From Planctomycetota bacterium (GTDB taxonomy: Bacteria; Planctomycetota; UBA1135; UBA2386): a DNA stretch of 61,210 bases. The position numbers and the translations under genes were made by a program. The DNA lies in NCBI GenBank assembly GCA_021776805.1, contig JAJFFD010000178.1, positions 1-61,210 of the forward strand, given 5' to 3'. The notes under the pieces were generated by a model. That model saw nothing but the letters and a program-made list of their open reading frames with translations, was not told where the DNA came from and did not search any database. Below are positions 50,681 to 60,416 of this stretch, piece after piece (position 1 is the first letter of the stretch; every line of letters starts with the position of its first letter).

Positions 50681-53479
50681 GTGTTGACGCAGGGCGGCGT
50701 ATTGTCTCTCAGCCACGCGACCAGACCAACTCCCCGTCCTAGGTTGAAAACTCAGCGGCAACTCATTCCTCTCATCCGAGCCAAGCTCCGTCGGTCTCCC
50801 TTGCCCGCGGATTGCGTGCCACGCCCTCGCCTGCTCGATGCGCTGGCCAGGGCCCTCGAGGTGCCGGTGACGCTGGTTGTGGCCCCGGCTGGATACGGCA
50901 AGAGTGTGCTGATCAGTCAGTGGATTGAGGAGCTGAACTGCCCCAGCGCATGGCTGCCTCTTGACGATCGCGACAGCGATCTTCGGGTCTTCCTCGGATA
51001 CTTGTTGGCGGCGATCGACATGGCGGTGCCCAATGTCTGCCTCGCAACTCATGAGCTGCTTGCCGCGCCCAAGCTCCCCGGCGTCGAGACCTTGGCCGGC
51101 TACTTGATCAATGACCTCGACGCGATCGACACTCGGTTTCCGATCGTGCTCGACGACTACCACCAGCTGGGTCGCCACAGCGCCGTGCACGAGTTGATGA
51201 GATGTCTGCTGCGGCATCCTCCATGCGCAACCCATCTGATCGTCATCACGCGCCGCGACCCACCGCTGCCTCTCGCGCGCTTGAGGGCAACGGAAGAACT
51301 CGTCGAGATCCGCCTCCAGGAGCTTCGATTCACCGAGCAAGAGGCTTCGGATTTCATGGCCCGGACAATGGATCGCGGCCTCGGCGAAGCGGCACTCGAT
51401 TGTCTCGCGCAGCAGGTCGAGGGGTGGGCGGTGGGTCTGCGCATGGCTTCGCTGGCAGCGCGTCACGCGAATGACCCCGATCAGCTGATCGAGAACCTGC
51501 CCGGCAACTTCAAACAGACGCAGGACTTCCTGATCGAGCAGGTGCTGGCGGCACAGGCACCCGGGGTCCGTGCCTGGCTGCTAAGGTCCTCCGTCGTGGA
51601 CCGCTTCTGCGTCGAGATCCTCGACGCCCTCGGCGCCCCGGATGATGCGCCGCCCGAGCTCGGCGCCCTCGAGTTTCTGGACGAATTGCAGCAGCGCAAT
51701 CTTTTCGTGATTCCACTCGATGCACATGGCAAGTGGTTCCGCTACCACCACCTGTTTCGGGATCTGCTGTTCAGCCAGCTGAAGCGACACCATCGGGCCA
51801 GCGAGATCGCCCGTTTGCACATGCGGGCCAGCGCACGGTTCGAGCAGAAGGAGGCGATCGAGGAGGCGATCGACCAGGCTCTCACCGGGGGCGATCCGGT
51901 GCGCGCGGCCGAGATTCTAGAGCGACACCGTAGCGTCGAGTTTGCCTGTGACCGCTGGCATGTCGTGAAACGTTGGCTGGCGAAGCTACCCTTCGGCATC
52001 AAGCAGGAGCGGCCGGGGCTACTGCTGACTACCGCGTGGGTTGAATACGGCCGACTCCAGACGGGCCGGATCCAGTCGATGGTGCAAAAAGTCGAGCGCT
52101 TGCTCGAAGGGCAGACAGTCGACCCGACACGGGCAGGAGAACTCGCCTTCTTTCAGGGAAGCATGTCGTACTGGATGGAGGGCGACCCGGAGGGCAGTCG
52201 GCAGCGTCTCGAAGGCGCCCTGTCGCTGCTCGCCGGGAGGGGAGCTTCCTACGTCGAGAGCGAGGCCGAGCTCGCCCTCGCTCTTGCCCGGTGCATGTCT
52301 GCACAGACGGACCAGGCGATCGAACGACTGGAGGACAGGATCCGGGGTACCGATCCCTCCGATGTTCCAGCGGTGTCGCGCCTGATCGGCTCGGTGAGTT
52401 TCTCACACCTGCTCTCAGGTGATCTCCCAAAGACCGTCGCTGCGACGCAGAGGATGCAGATTGTCACACGCTCTACTCAGCACCTGAACCTCGACGCCTG
52501 GAGCTCGTATCTCCTAGCCAGCTGCCACCTGCACGCCTACGAGCTGGACTCCGCGTTGTCCGAGTTCACCCATGCGGTCGAACGACGCTACGTGCTGGAC
52601 TCCCGAGCCGCTGTCGACGCTCTCGCGGGGCTCGCGCTCACACAGCAACTCCAACAGCAGAGCGACGACGCGGTTCGAACGGTGGAGCTGTTGGACGTGT
52701 TCGTTCGAGACCTGAGGGCGCCAGAATTCCTCAGTTTGGCCGAGTCCTGTCGGGCCAGGCTGGCCGTTCTCCAGGGAGACACTATCTCGGCCATGACCTG
52801 GGCACGCTCGTTCGCTGAGAAGCTCGATCCAGCTGCCCTCTTCACTTGGTTGGAAGCTCCCTTGTTCACCCAAGTGAGGGTTCTGATCGCGGAGGGGTCC
52901 GCGGAGGCTGTGCGGAAGGCAGCGGAACAGCTCGAGGCGATCCGCGGCAGGAGCGAAGCATGGCGGTATGCCAACCAGACAATCGAGGCCGCGGTGCTGC
53001 AGGCGTTGGGTCTCGACAAGATGGGACGCGCCGAGGACGCTCTTGACGCCGTGCAGGAGGCGGTGGTTCTTGCCCAGCCTGGCGGCTGGATTCGACCATT
53101 CGTCGAGGCTGGTACGGCCATGCGGGAAATGCTCGAGCGCCTGCATCGCCCCGGCGACCGCACGGCTGATGACGACATTGTCGCCCGGATCTTCGCGGCC
53201 TTCGCAAGTCACGCCGCGCCGGCGGCGTCATCAGCCGGCAGGGCCACGCCGGTTCGCGGGATGGACTGGTCCACAGTCGACGGCCTGACCAACCGTGAGC
53301 TGGACGTCCTCGAACTCCTGGCGAAGCGACATTCGAACGGTGAGATCGCATCCGAGCTGTTCGTCTCGACGCACACCGTGAACGATCACCTCAAGCACAT
53401 CTATCAGAAGCTGCGTGTGCACGGCCGGCGGCAGGCCGTCGCTCGCGCCAGCGAGCTGGGCATCCTCAGCGGCAGCTGA
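50681..53479 (+). CDS. MalT-like LuxR-family transcriptional regulator (LAL)
   Basis: A 932-residue protein if GTG 50681 is used; TTG 50744 is an alternative, since PLIRAKLRRSPLPADCVPRP, the usual MalT-family opening, begins just after it. An AAA/STAND ATPase follows, with P-loop VVAPAGYGKSVL (about residues 66-77) and IVLDDYHQL Walker-B. Helical repeats (TPR-like) fill about 380-830. The C-terminal LuxR helix-turn-helix is LTNRELDVLELLAKRHSNGE to SELFVSTHTVNDHLKHIYQKL (about 868-915). Such proteins sense a ligand and ATP and activate adjacent catabolic operons. It lies divergent from the small-protein/patatin operon. Confidence 0.92.
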   Translation: MLTQGGVLSLSHATRPTPRPRLKTQRQLIPLIRAKLRRSPLPADCVPRPRLLDALARALEVPVTLVVAPAGYGKSVLISQWIEELNCPSAWLPLDDRDSDLRVFLGYLLAAIDMAVPNVCLATHELLAAPKLPGVETLAGYLINDLDAIDTRFPIVLDDYHQLGRHSAVHELMRCLLRHPPCATHLIVITRRDPPLPLARLRATEELVEIRLQELRFTEQEASDFMARTMDRGLGEAALDCLAQQVEGWAVGLRMASLAARHANDPDQLIENLPGNFKQTQDFLIEQVLAAQAPGVRAWLLRSSVVDRFCVEILDALGAPDDAPPELGALEFLDELQQRNLFVIPLDAHGKWFRYHHLFRDLLFSQLKRHHRASEIARLHMRASARFEQKEAIEEAIDQALTGGDPVRAAEILERHRSVEFACDRWHVVKRWLAKLPFGIKQERPGLLLTTAWVEYGRLQTGRIQSMVQKVERLLEGQTVDPTRAGELAFFQGSMSYWMEGDPEGSRQRLEGALSLLAGRGASYVESEAELALALARCMSAQTDQAIERLEDRIRGTDPSDVPAVSRLIGSVSFSHLLSGDLPKTVAATQRMQIVTRSTQHLNLDAWSSYLLASCHLHAYELDSALSEFTHAVERRYVLDSRAAVDALAGLALTQQLQQQSDDAVRTVELLDVFVRDLRAPEFLSLAESCRARLAVLQGDTISAMTWARSFAEKLDPAALFTWLEAPLFTQVRVLIAEGSAEAVRKAAEQLEAIRGRSEAWRYANQTIEAAVLQALGLDKMGRAEDALDAVQEAVVLAQPGGWIRPFVEAGTAMREMLERLHRPGDRTADDDIVARIFAAFASHAAPAASSAGRATPVRGMDWSTVDGLTNRELDVLELLAKRHSNGEIASELFVSTHTVNDHLKHIYQKLRVHGRRQAVARASELGILSGS

Positions 53480-53683
53480 CGCTGGACGACTCGCGACGAT
53501 CTCGCTGCGTGCCAACGCCGGCCACGCCTGCGTCCAGGTCATTGCGGGCCGAGCATGCTCCTATCTTCCGGATGACCGGGCCAGCCCCCTCGAATCCCCC
53601 TCGTTCCAGGGGACGTGACCGAGTCGAGGATCCACGATAATTGGAACCTCATCGAAACCAGGCTCGATCCGAGGACACGGATC

Positions 53684-54949
53684 ATGGAACGACTCACTCC
53701 AGAATCGACCGGCCCGGCAGTCTTGTTGTCGGCATTGTTGATCATCGCGTCGGGCTGTGCGTCCACGCGCGGGCCCGAGCTCGTCGTGAATTCGCACGTC
53801 GAATACAACAAGGCCATCAGCCAGGTCCTGCAGGAAGAGCTCCTGCTCAACGTCGTGCGACGGCGCTTCATGGAGGCGCCGCAGTTCCTGAACGTCTCCA
53901 GCATCTCGACCAACTTCACGACGTCGGCTGGCGTGGGGGCGGGCGCAACCGCCCTGGACGTCGGCACACAGAATGTGTGGAACACGAGCGTCGATGGGAG
54001 TGTTTCCTTCTCGGATTCGCCCACGGTCACGATCACTCCGCGGCAGGGTGAGGTCATTGCGCGACAGCTGCACGCACCTGTCAGGGTCGACGTCGTGGCC
54101 GATCTCTCCGGCGCCGGATATCCGGTCGACTTCGCCCTGAAGCTCCTCGTGGAGAGCGTCAACAACCTCCGCGGCCCCGATCTCCGCTTCGACGAGTTTC
54201 GGTCCGGGCAAGCCGAGTGGCGCGAGGCCATGGAACTCATCTTGAAGCTGTACTCGGACGGCAGACTGATCGTCGACCGCTTCAAGTGGAACGACCCGTA
54301 CAACGACTATCCCTATCCCGCTGCCTCCATCACTCCACAGATGTGGATCACCACGCTGTCGACCGGTGAAAGGCGCTGGAAGAGCTACGACGGGGGCAAG
54401 ACGTTCTCCATCACAACCAACGAAATGGCGCCGGCTATCTGGCTCGACCCCGAGGCGCGCAATACCGCGGATGGTCAACGGCTGATGGAGCTCCTCAACG
54501 TCCAGAGCGATGTGAAGAAGCGAGCCTGGATGTTGGAGTCAGCACGAGTCGTCAGCGGATCGGATTTCGAAGGCCAGAGCGACGACCCGCGATCAGCGCT
54601 GAAGCTGCGGATGCGTTCTCTCTACAACGTACTCAACTTCTATGCGTATGCCGTACAGGTTCCCCGCGAGGACGAGGAGTCAGGTCGCGCCATTGACCTG
54701 AGATCGTACCGAGCCGCGGTCGAGCGCGGTGAGGTCGAGGACATCTCGGAGATTCTCGCCATCAGGTGTAGCGACACGAAGCCGGCGAATGCCTTTCAGG
54801 CAGTTCAGTATCGCGGTCGTTGGTTCTACATCCGCGACGAGGACCTCGTGTCGAAAGCTGGGTTCAACGCCCTCTACGACACCTGGCAGCTCTCCATCGA
54901 GGCGCCGAAGGCCGGGACCCGCCCGGTCACCACCATTCAAGTGAACTGA
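53684..54949 (+). CDS. Exported lipoprotein of unknown function
   Basis: A 421-residue protein from ATG 53684 (a frame to 53615 is also open). The leader AVLLSALLIIASGCAST fits a lipoprotein. The mature part is mixed alpha/beta (NKAISQVLQEELLLNVVRRRFME, later KAGFNALYDTWQLSIEAPK) with no motif I recognise; it resembles hypothetical proteins that precede porins in Proteobacteria. It lies 204 bases after the regulator and 122 bases before the alpha/beta hydrolase, on the same strand. Confidence 0.7.
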   Translation: MERLTPESTGPAVLLSALLIIASGCASTRGPELVVNSHVEYNKAISQVLQEELLLNVVRRRFMEAPQFLNVSSISTNFTTSAGVGAGATALDVGTQNVWNTSVDGSVSFSDSPTVTITPRQGEVIARQLHAPVRVDVVADLSGAGYPVDFALKLLVESVNNLRGPDLRFDEFRSGQAEWREAMELILKLYSDGRLIVDRFKWNDPYNDYPYPAASITPQMWITTLSTGERRWKSYDGGKTFSITTNEMAPAIWLDPEARNTADGQRLMELLNVQSDVKKRAWMLESARVVSGSDFEGQSDDPRSALKLRMRSLYNVLNFYAYAVQVPREDEESGRAIDLRSYRAAVERGEVEDISEILAIRCSDTKPANAFQAVQYRGRWFYIRDEDLVSKAGFNALYDTWQLSIEAPKAGTRPVTTIQVN

Positions 54950-55071
54950 AATTCTCGCCTCCGCGCCTATCGCGCGGCGGCTGTTCTTCCACCATTGGTC
55001 CTCATCCGACGAGTGGTGTCATCAACCAACGGGATCCAGATCCCAAGTCAATCAGAGGAGAGAGAGTTGTA

Positions 55072-55980
55072 ATGAGCCTTCCAGGAAAGACGATGAAGAT
55101 CGGTGGCCACGACTACCACGTGAGTGATCAGGGCAAGGGCGACAAGGTCGTGTTCCTGGTCCACGGCATGCCGGATGACGGCAGCTGCTGGAAGTACCAG
55201 GCCCCGGCGCTGCTGAACGCGGGCTACCGGGTGATCGTTCCCGACACCCTCGGTTACGGCAAGACCGATCGTCCGGTGGAAGTCGAGCACTACAAGGTTG
55301 AGAAAATCATCGCCCACATGTTCGAGATCATCGACACCCTGGGTCTGAAGGATATCAACTTGGTGGGTCATGATTGGGGCTCCGCCATTACATGGGCCAT
55401 GGTCATGCAGAAGCCGGAGCTGTTCAGAAAATTCTGCAGCTTGTCAGTTGGTCACTTGGGCTGTGTGTTCGGCCAAGCCCACGACATGACTCAGGAACGA
55501 GGCACCCCCGAGCGCATGCTTGAATCCGTTAAGACCAACTGGTTTACCTACCATCATACTCAACCAGGTATGGAAGAACTTTATATGGCGAACGACTTCA
55601 AATACTTCGATCTCTTCTTCTGTTCGCATCCTGAAAAACAAGAGGTCAAGCGACTCATCAAAGAGACCGGCCGTATCGAATGGCTGAACTATGACATCGC
55701 CAACCCTATGGTCATGGACTACCTGGCAACGGCCAAAGATCCGAACGTCTATCCGAACGTCAAGGTGCCGGTCATGGTGATTTACCCTGAGCAGGACATG
55801 TTCTTGTGGCCGACTCAGGCAATTGATACTCCTTCACGTGTGGATGCTGAGTGCCGTATTGAATTCATTCAAGGCGGCCATTGGTCCATGCTGGATCACC
55901 CGGACGACGTCAACGTACGGATGCTGGACTGGTTTGGCTCTGAAAGCTTCAACGTGCGAGCAAATGTCGTGGAGGCGTAG
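55072..55980 (+). CDS. Alpha/beta hydrolase (epoxide hydrolase / haloalkane dehalogenase-like)
   Basis: A 302-residue protein from ATG 55072, chosen for the strong GAGGAGAGAGAG ribosome-binding site just upstream; the frame open to 54820 is not real. The oxyanion segment is FLVHGMPDDGSCW, the nucleophile elbow GHDWGSAITW with Asp as nucleophile (the type seen in epoxide hydrolases and dehalogenases), and the catalytic histidine GGHWSMLDHP. A cap domain (about 135-215) is present. Codon use is less G+C-biased than its neighbours (many ACTCAACC-, TTTACC-type codons), hinting at a different origin. Twelve bases separate it from the porin gene. Confidence 0.88.
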   Translation: MSLPGKTMKIGGHDYHVSDQGKGDKVVFLVHGMPDDGSCWKYQAPALLNAGYRVIVPDTLGYGKTDRPVEVEHYKVEKIIAHMFEIIDTLGLKDINLVGHDWGSAITWAMVMQKPELFRKFCSLSVGHLGCVFGQAHDMTQERGTPERMLESVKTNWFTYHHTQPGMEELYMANDFKYFDLFFCSHPEKQEVKRLIKETGRIEWLNYDIANPMVMDYLATAKDPNVYPNVKVPVMVIYPEQDMFLWPTQAIDTPSRVDAECRIEFIQGGHWSMLDHPDDVNVRMLDWFGSESFNVRANVVEA

Positions 55981-55991
55981 CGAGCGCAGCG

Positions 55992-57323
55992 ATGGTCAGT
56001 CCAGAGAAATCTGCGAAACCCGTGATGACGGGACTGCTGGCCTGGGGCTTGCTGGTGTCTGTTGCGGGCTCATGCCAGGTTCAATATCAACAGACATCAG
56101 AGCCGGCTCAGGCTCAGCAGGGACCGGAGCAGACCAACGACGCGACTTTCGCGGGCCCGGATGCCGTGCAAAACCGACTCGAGACGGATCGCGTCAGTAG
56201 CCCCGCCCTATTCGACGTGGATCTGTTAGATCCCTACTACGACTGGAAGGACCGCCTGTATGAAGACACCGGCTTCGCCTTCGGGCTCGTTCATGTGTCC
56301 GCGTTTCTGCAGAGCACGGACGCTCTGCCGGGCACGAAAGGCTCCGCGGCTGGCGGCGTGATGCGCCAGTTCGGATCGTGGGATTTGCTTGGACGAGGAA
56401 CCGAAACGACGGGGTCGCTACGCTATCTCGTCGAGTACCGCCACCTCTACACGGACAACGATCCAGCTGCACTGTCACTCGATAGCCTTGGCAGCGTCGG
56501 TGCGTCCGAGATCCCCTTCACCAGCGGTGGATGGCATCTGACAAACCTCTACTGGGATCAGGAATGGAAGGGTGGAGAAATCGGCGTCTATGCAGGCTTC
56601 CTCGACGTCACCGACTTCGTCGACGTCTTTGCTCTCACCAGTCCCTGGACGGATTTCTTCAACTTCGCGTTCAGCATTGGGAGCGCGACGATGGATGTGC
56701 CGGACGATGCCGCGCTCGGCGCGGCCGGTGGCACGTACATAACAGACGGTGTTTATGTGATGGCTGGTATCATGGACATCAACTCCGACCCCGAGGATCC
56801 GTTTCAGGGGTTCGAGTCGGTCTTCGAGGACCACGAGTATTTCACGTCCGCGGAGATTGGCTGGGCACCTGACAAGGACCAATGGTACCTCCACAACTAC
56901 CACGCTACTCTGTGGCATGCGGACAAACGCGACGATCTTGGGCTCGACGACGGTTGGGGGTTCGCGTTGTCGTTCTCGGAGCCTCTGGACGAGAGGTGGT
57001 TGCTCTTCGCCAGGGGGGGCTACGCCGATGCTGATGGCAGCCTGCTCGAGCGATCGGTGAGCATCGGCTTTGGTTATCAACCGGGGGGCTCGGGAATAGG
57101 CGTTGGTGATCAGTTGGGAGTGGGCTTCAACTGGGGAAAGCCCAACTCAAAGCTCTTTGGTCCAGGGCTCAACGATCAGTATGCCGCTGAAGCCTACTAT
57201 CGGCTGCAGGTCACCCGCGGTATCGCAATCACGCCCAGTGTGCAGCTCCTTATCGATCCAGCTCTGAATTCGAACGACGAAGCGATCGGAGTCTTCGGTG
57301 TTCGCGCGCGGTTCGCCTTCTAG
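55992..57323 (+). CDS. Carbohydrate-selective porin, OprB family
   Basis: A 443-residue outer-membrane barrel with a leader (LLAWGLLVSVAGSC). Landmarks include LLGRGTETTGSLRYLVEYRH near residue 135, WDQEWKGGEIGVYAGFLDVTDFVD near 205, and PLDERWLLFARGGYADADGS near 330, features of the OprB family. It ends in ARFAF, the terminal aromatic of bacterial porins. It admits sugars or other small polar compounds. It follows the hydrolase gene by 11 bases, so the two are probably co-transcribed. Confidence 0.88.
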   Translation: MVSPEKSAKPVMTGLLAWGLLVSVAGSCQVQYQQTSEPAQAQQGPEQTNDATFAGPDAVQNRLETDRVSSPALFDVDLLDPYYDWKDRLYEDTGFAFGLVHVSAFLQSTDALPGTKGSAAGGVMRQFGSWDLLGRGTETTGSLRYLVEYRHLYTDNDPAALSLDSLGSVGASEIPFTSGGWHLTNLYWDQEWKGGEIGVYAGFLDVTDFVDVFALTSPWTDFFNFAFSIGSATMDVPDDAALGAAGGTYITDGVYVMAGIMDINSDPEDPFQGFESVFEDHEYFTSAEIGWAPDKDQWYLHNYHATLWHADKRDDLGLDDGWGFALSFSEPLDERWLLFARGGYADADGSLLERSVSIGFGYQPGGSGIGVGDQLGVGFNWGKPNSKLFGPGLNDQYAAEAYYRLQVTRGIAITPSVQLLIDPALNSNDEAIGVFGVRARFAF

Positions 57324-57831
57324 GTAGCTCCCGTGATTGCACCGGTTTCCAGGACAAGACCAACCGGAAGCTCGGTATGCTCACGATTCTGTCGGCGATC
57401 TTCATGCCGCGGGATAGGTGGGATGAGAAGGCCAGCCTCCGCACCGGGGTACCGTGAAGTCCCCAAACATCAGACGAGCTCGAAGGCTCAGGAGGAGGCT
57501 GACTACGGCGCGCGTTACCACGACCCACGACGCGATGACGATCGGCATCGACCTCGGCGACCGAACCCCCGCCTGATCCGCGGCCAGCATCTCGCGCACC
57601 TCAGCGGGCAGCTCCGGATCCCCACCCGCAGACTCCCGCAGCAGCCGCTACAGCACCTCGCCCTCGACCTCCAGCGCGTCCAGGAACAGCTCCTTGATTA
57701 GGCGATGACGGTCAGACTGCATCGGAAGAGCAGCGTAGCCCGCGTCCGTTCGGCCGCCACGTCGCGGAGCCTTGACTCAAGCCTCCTCGGACGACACGAT
57801 GCACTGCGCATCGTCGTTAGGCGGTGCGCAT
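57324..57831. other. Non-coding right edge of the island
   Basis: About 508 bases between the porin and tRNA-Gly hold no intact gene. There is a stub of an IS110-type transposase start (57535..57576) and, on the minus strand, an interrupted helical peptide (ELFLDALEVEGEVL, stop, RLLRESAGGDPELPAEVREML) that I cannot assign. Both look like decayed mobile DNA. Confidence 0.5.
57535..57576 (+). pseudogene. IS110-type transposase N-terminal stub
   Basis: ATG 57535 begins MTIGIDLGDR, the near-invariant opening of IS110-family (RuvC-like) transposases. After 13 codons it ends at TGA 57574..57576 and the next sequence has no transposase similarity. It is a junction fragment only. Confidence 0.4.
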
Positions 57832-57907
<76 letters not shown>

Positions 57908-57920
57908 GTTTCTTTAGAAA

Positions 57921-57935
57921 CCCGCTTGACGCGGG
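57921..57935 (+). terminator. Hairpin terminator after tRNA-Gly
   Basis: Arms CCCGC and GCGGG around the loop TTGAC, followed by CTTCTTGCGTTT, lie 13 bases after the tRNA. This fits an intrinsic terminator for the tRNA transcript. Confidence 0.55.
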
Positions 57936-58187
57936 CTTCTTGCGTTTAAGCGTGAAGGGCATCGGGCACCGCCCGCCTCGCGGCCGACCGACCCGGCCCA
58001 CCTGACCCACGCGCCGGCTCGTAGCCCTACTGGCTCGCGATCGATCTCACCCCTGCTGGCATCATTCCGGCGCCTGAACTTGCAACTACCGATCTACTAC
58101 GAGTACGTCACCCTGCTCGCACTCTGGCAGGCCGAGAGCAACGGTGGCAAGAAGCTAGTGGCAAAGGCGTGGGGCTCGTAGGGCACG

Positions 58188-59213
58188 TCATTCCTTGCTG
58201 CTCTCCTTCCTCTGAGCAGTGACGTCCCACACCTTGACCGACTTGTCGACGCTGCCCGACGCCAACCGTTTTCCGTCCGGGCTGAACGCCACGCTCCTGA
58301 CCGGGCTGATGTGCCCTTTCAACGTCAGGGACTCCAATCCTCTCCCGGCGTCCCACACCTTCACAGTATGATCGAAGCTCGCCGACGCCAGCCATTTCCC
58401 ATCCGGGCTGAATGAGAGGCAATTGATCTCGCTGGCGTGCCCATTCAACGTGAACGACTCCTCTCCACTCGTGGCGTCCCACACTTTCACTGTCGTGTCC
58501 CCGCCGCCCGACGCCAGCCGTTTCCCGTCCGGGCTGAACGCCACGCACATGACGTAGCTCGTGTGCCCTTTCAAGATGAGCAACTCCGCTCCGCTCGTGG
58601 CGTCCCACATCCTCACTGTCTCATCCAGGCAGGCCGACGCCAGCCGTTTCCCGTCCGGGCTGAACGTCACGCTCCAGACTTCGCCGGTGTGCCCCTTCAA
58701 GGTGAGCTACTCCGTTCCACTCGTGGCGTCCCACAACCTCACCGTTTGATCCGAGCTGGCCGACACCAGCCGTTTCCCGTCCGGGCTGAAGGCCACGCAA
58801 TAGACCCCCATGCTGTGCCCTCTCAATGTGAGCGACTCCACTCCGCTCGTGGCGTCCCACACCCTCACCGTCTTATCAAAGCTCGTCGACGCGAGCCGTT
58901 TCCCGTCCGGGCTGAAGGCCACGCTCGAGACCACATGGGTGTGCCCTTTCAACGAGAGCGACTCCACTCCGCTCGCGGCGTCCCAAACCCTTACAGTCTT
59001 ATCAGAGCTCGCCGATGCCAGCCGGTTTCCGTCCGGGCTGAACGCCACGCCATAGACACGGTTGGTGTGCCCGTTCAACGTGAGCGGCTCGTCAGCAGCC
59101 GACTGCGCAGTGGCGAAAGCCATGCACATGACAACCGCGCCCGATGCGGTGGAGAATCTCGCCGCCCACGAACCGTCGCGAAACCGTCGTTCATTCGATC
59201 GAGTGATTCTCAT
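58188..59213 (-). pseudogene. Exported WD40-repeat protein interrupted by one in-frame amber codon
   Basis: Starting at ATG 59213, a leader ([18 protein letters not shown]) is followed by about seven WD40 repeats of the form [24 protein letters not shown], each near 42 residues. In the fourth linker the sequence reads TSGTE, then TAG (58707..58709), then LTLKGHTGEV, where the other repeats have ES at the stop position. A single base change (TCG to TAG) explains the stop, and the frame continues intact to 58188. Either the gene is a young pseudogene, the truncated four-repeat product is used, or the base is an error. Near-identical repeats suggest recent array expansion. Confidence 0.75.
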
Positions 59214-59449
59214 TTCCAGCCGTCCTCTTTCTGCAGTTATGTGGTGTGCCCCCGAGACTCACCGTCCGGGAATGGTAAGGGAATGCGACAGGTATCCCAT
59301 CGGGACGCATTGCCACGCCGAAGATTCCACCGGGGAGAGACTGGATAACGATCCGTTTGCGCATAAGCGATTCAAGCTCGCCCTTCCCACGCTTCTCGCG
59401 ACCCGGAACTCGCCAGAGGACGGCCCCGAGCGATGTAGTCGGCGGTTGA

Positions 59450-59571
59450 GGAGCACCGAGATCAGGGCATTCACCCCCGATCCAGACCGTCAGCTCGGCG
59501 AGCTTCTTCTCGTCCCATTCGCCGCTGACCCGGTTCAGGGCGATGTTGAGCGCGGTCTCGCCGCAATCATG
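59450..59571 (-). pseudogene. ParB-like nuclease domain fragment
   Basis: Minus-strand reading of about 40 codons gives ETALNIALNRVSGEWDEKKL then AELTVWI, the pattern (LNxALNRxSGEWDExKLAxL) of ParB/DNA-modification-associated proteins often found in phages. Before and after it the frame is closed or unrelated. It is too short to claim a gene; a decayed prophage or plasmid gene is the simplest reading. Confidence 0.35.
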
Positions 59572-59585
59572 CTGACCTTAGTGGC

Positions 59586-60416
59586 TCAGCGCATCATCGG
59601 GCTGGCCTGGGCGAAGGTCCAGCGGTTGCCTTCGGGATCAGCTGCTTCGTAGGCGCGGAAGCCGTGCTGGTGGATGTCCTGGATGATCTCGGCGCCCTGC
59701 GCCTTGGCATGCGCGAAGTGCGCGTCGAGGTCGTCGACGTAGATGAACGGCGTGTGCGTAATCGGAGCGCCCGCGCCTGAGGCGGCTTCGCGTCCCCAGA
59801 GGATGATCGAGCTGTTGCCGACGTGGAACTCGATCCAGGTGTGGCTCGGGTCGTCGGGCTCGACCTCGGGGACGTTGTTCGCGGGTTCGAAGCCGAAGAC
59901 ATCACGTAGCCAGCGCCCGGCGGCTGCGGGCTTGGCGTAGTGGACGACGACGGCGAGCCGCGCCAAGCGCAGGGGCTCGTGCGGGACGTGATCGCGCTTC
60001 CGGATCCAGTCCTTCAGCCAGACCGGGCTCATGCGCACCCAGGCCGTTCCGCCCTTGTCTGCCCCGTTCTCGGGGATCGTGGCCTGCACCCTGACCTCCG
60101 TGCCGCCCGCGCTCTCCTCAAAGAGGATGTCGATCTCGACGTCGTCCAGGGAGCTCGTCCACGCCAGGCGCTTGCCGGGCTCCCAGACGGTGATGCGCGC
60201 GAGCTCGAGGCCGTCGCCCGTCTTCTCGTCGTAGACCTCGACGATCCGGCCTCCGACTCCAGGCTCCATCCGCTTGTAGCACGCCCGAGCGGCATCGAAG
60301 AAGTTGATCGGACCCTGGATCCACCAGCAGTCGAGCTCTTCCGTAAAGACCTTGAAGGCGGTGACGGGATCGACGGCGACCTCGATCGATGAGTTCATTG
60401 AGTGGGGAGCAGTCAT
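59586..60416 (-). CDS. SRPBCC (AHSA1-like) and VOC fusion protein
   Basis: A 276-residue protein from ATG 60416; the frame open to 60785 runs over the ArsR gene in another frame and is not real. Residues about 8-150 form a START/AHSA1-like domain (VAVDPVTAFKVFTEELDCWW, then GGRIVEVYDEKTGDGLELARITVWEPGKRLAW). Residues about 165-276 form a VOC domain ending AYEAADPEGNRWTFAQ. The ArsR-type gene overlaps its start by four bases (ATGA), a common arrangement for ArsR plus SRPBCC pairs in soil and marine bacteria. The ligand is unknown. Confidence 0.88.
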   Translation of the reverse strand: MTAPHSMNSSIEVAVDPVTAFKVFTEELDCWWIQGPINFFDAARACYKRMEPGVGGRIVEVYDEKTGDGLELARITVWEPGKRLAWTSSLDDVEIDILFEESAGGTEVRVQATIPENGADKGGTAWVRMSPVWLKDWIRKRDHVPHEPLRLARLAVVVHYAKPAAAGRWLRDVFGFEPANNVPEVEPDDPSHTWIEFHVGNSSIILWGREAASGAGAPITHTPFIYVDDLDAHFAHAKAQGAEIIQDIHQHGFRAYEAADPEGNRWTFAQASPMMR

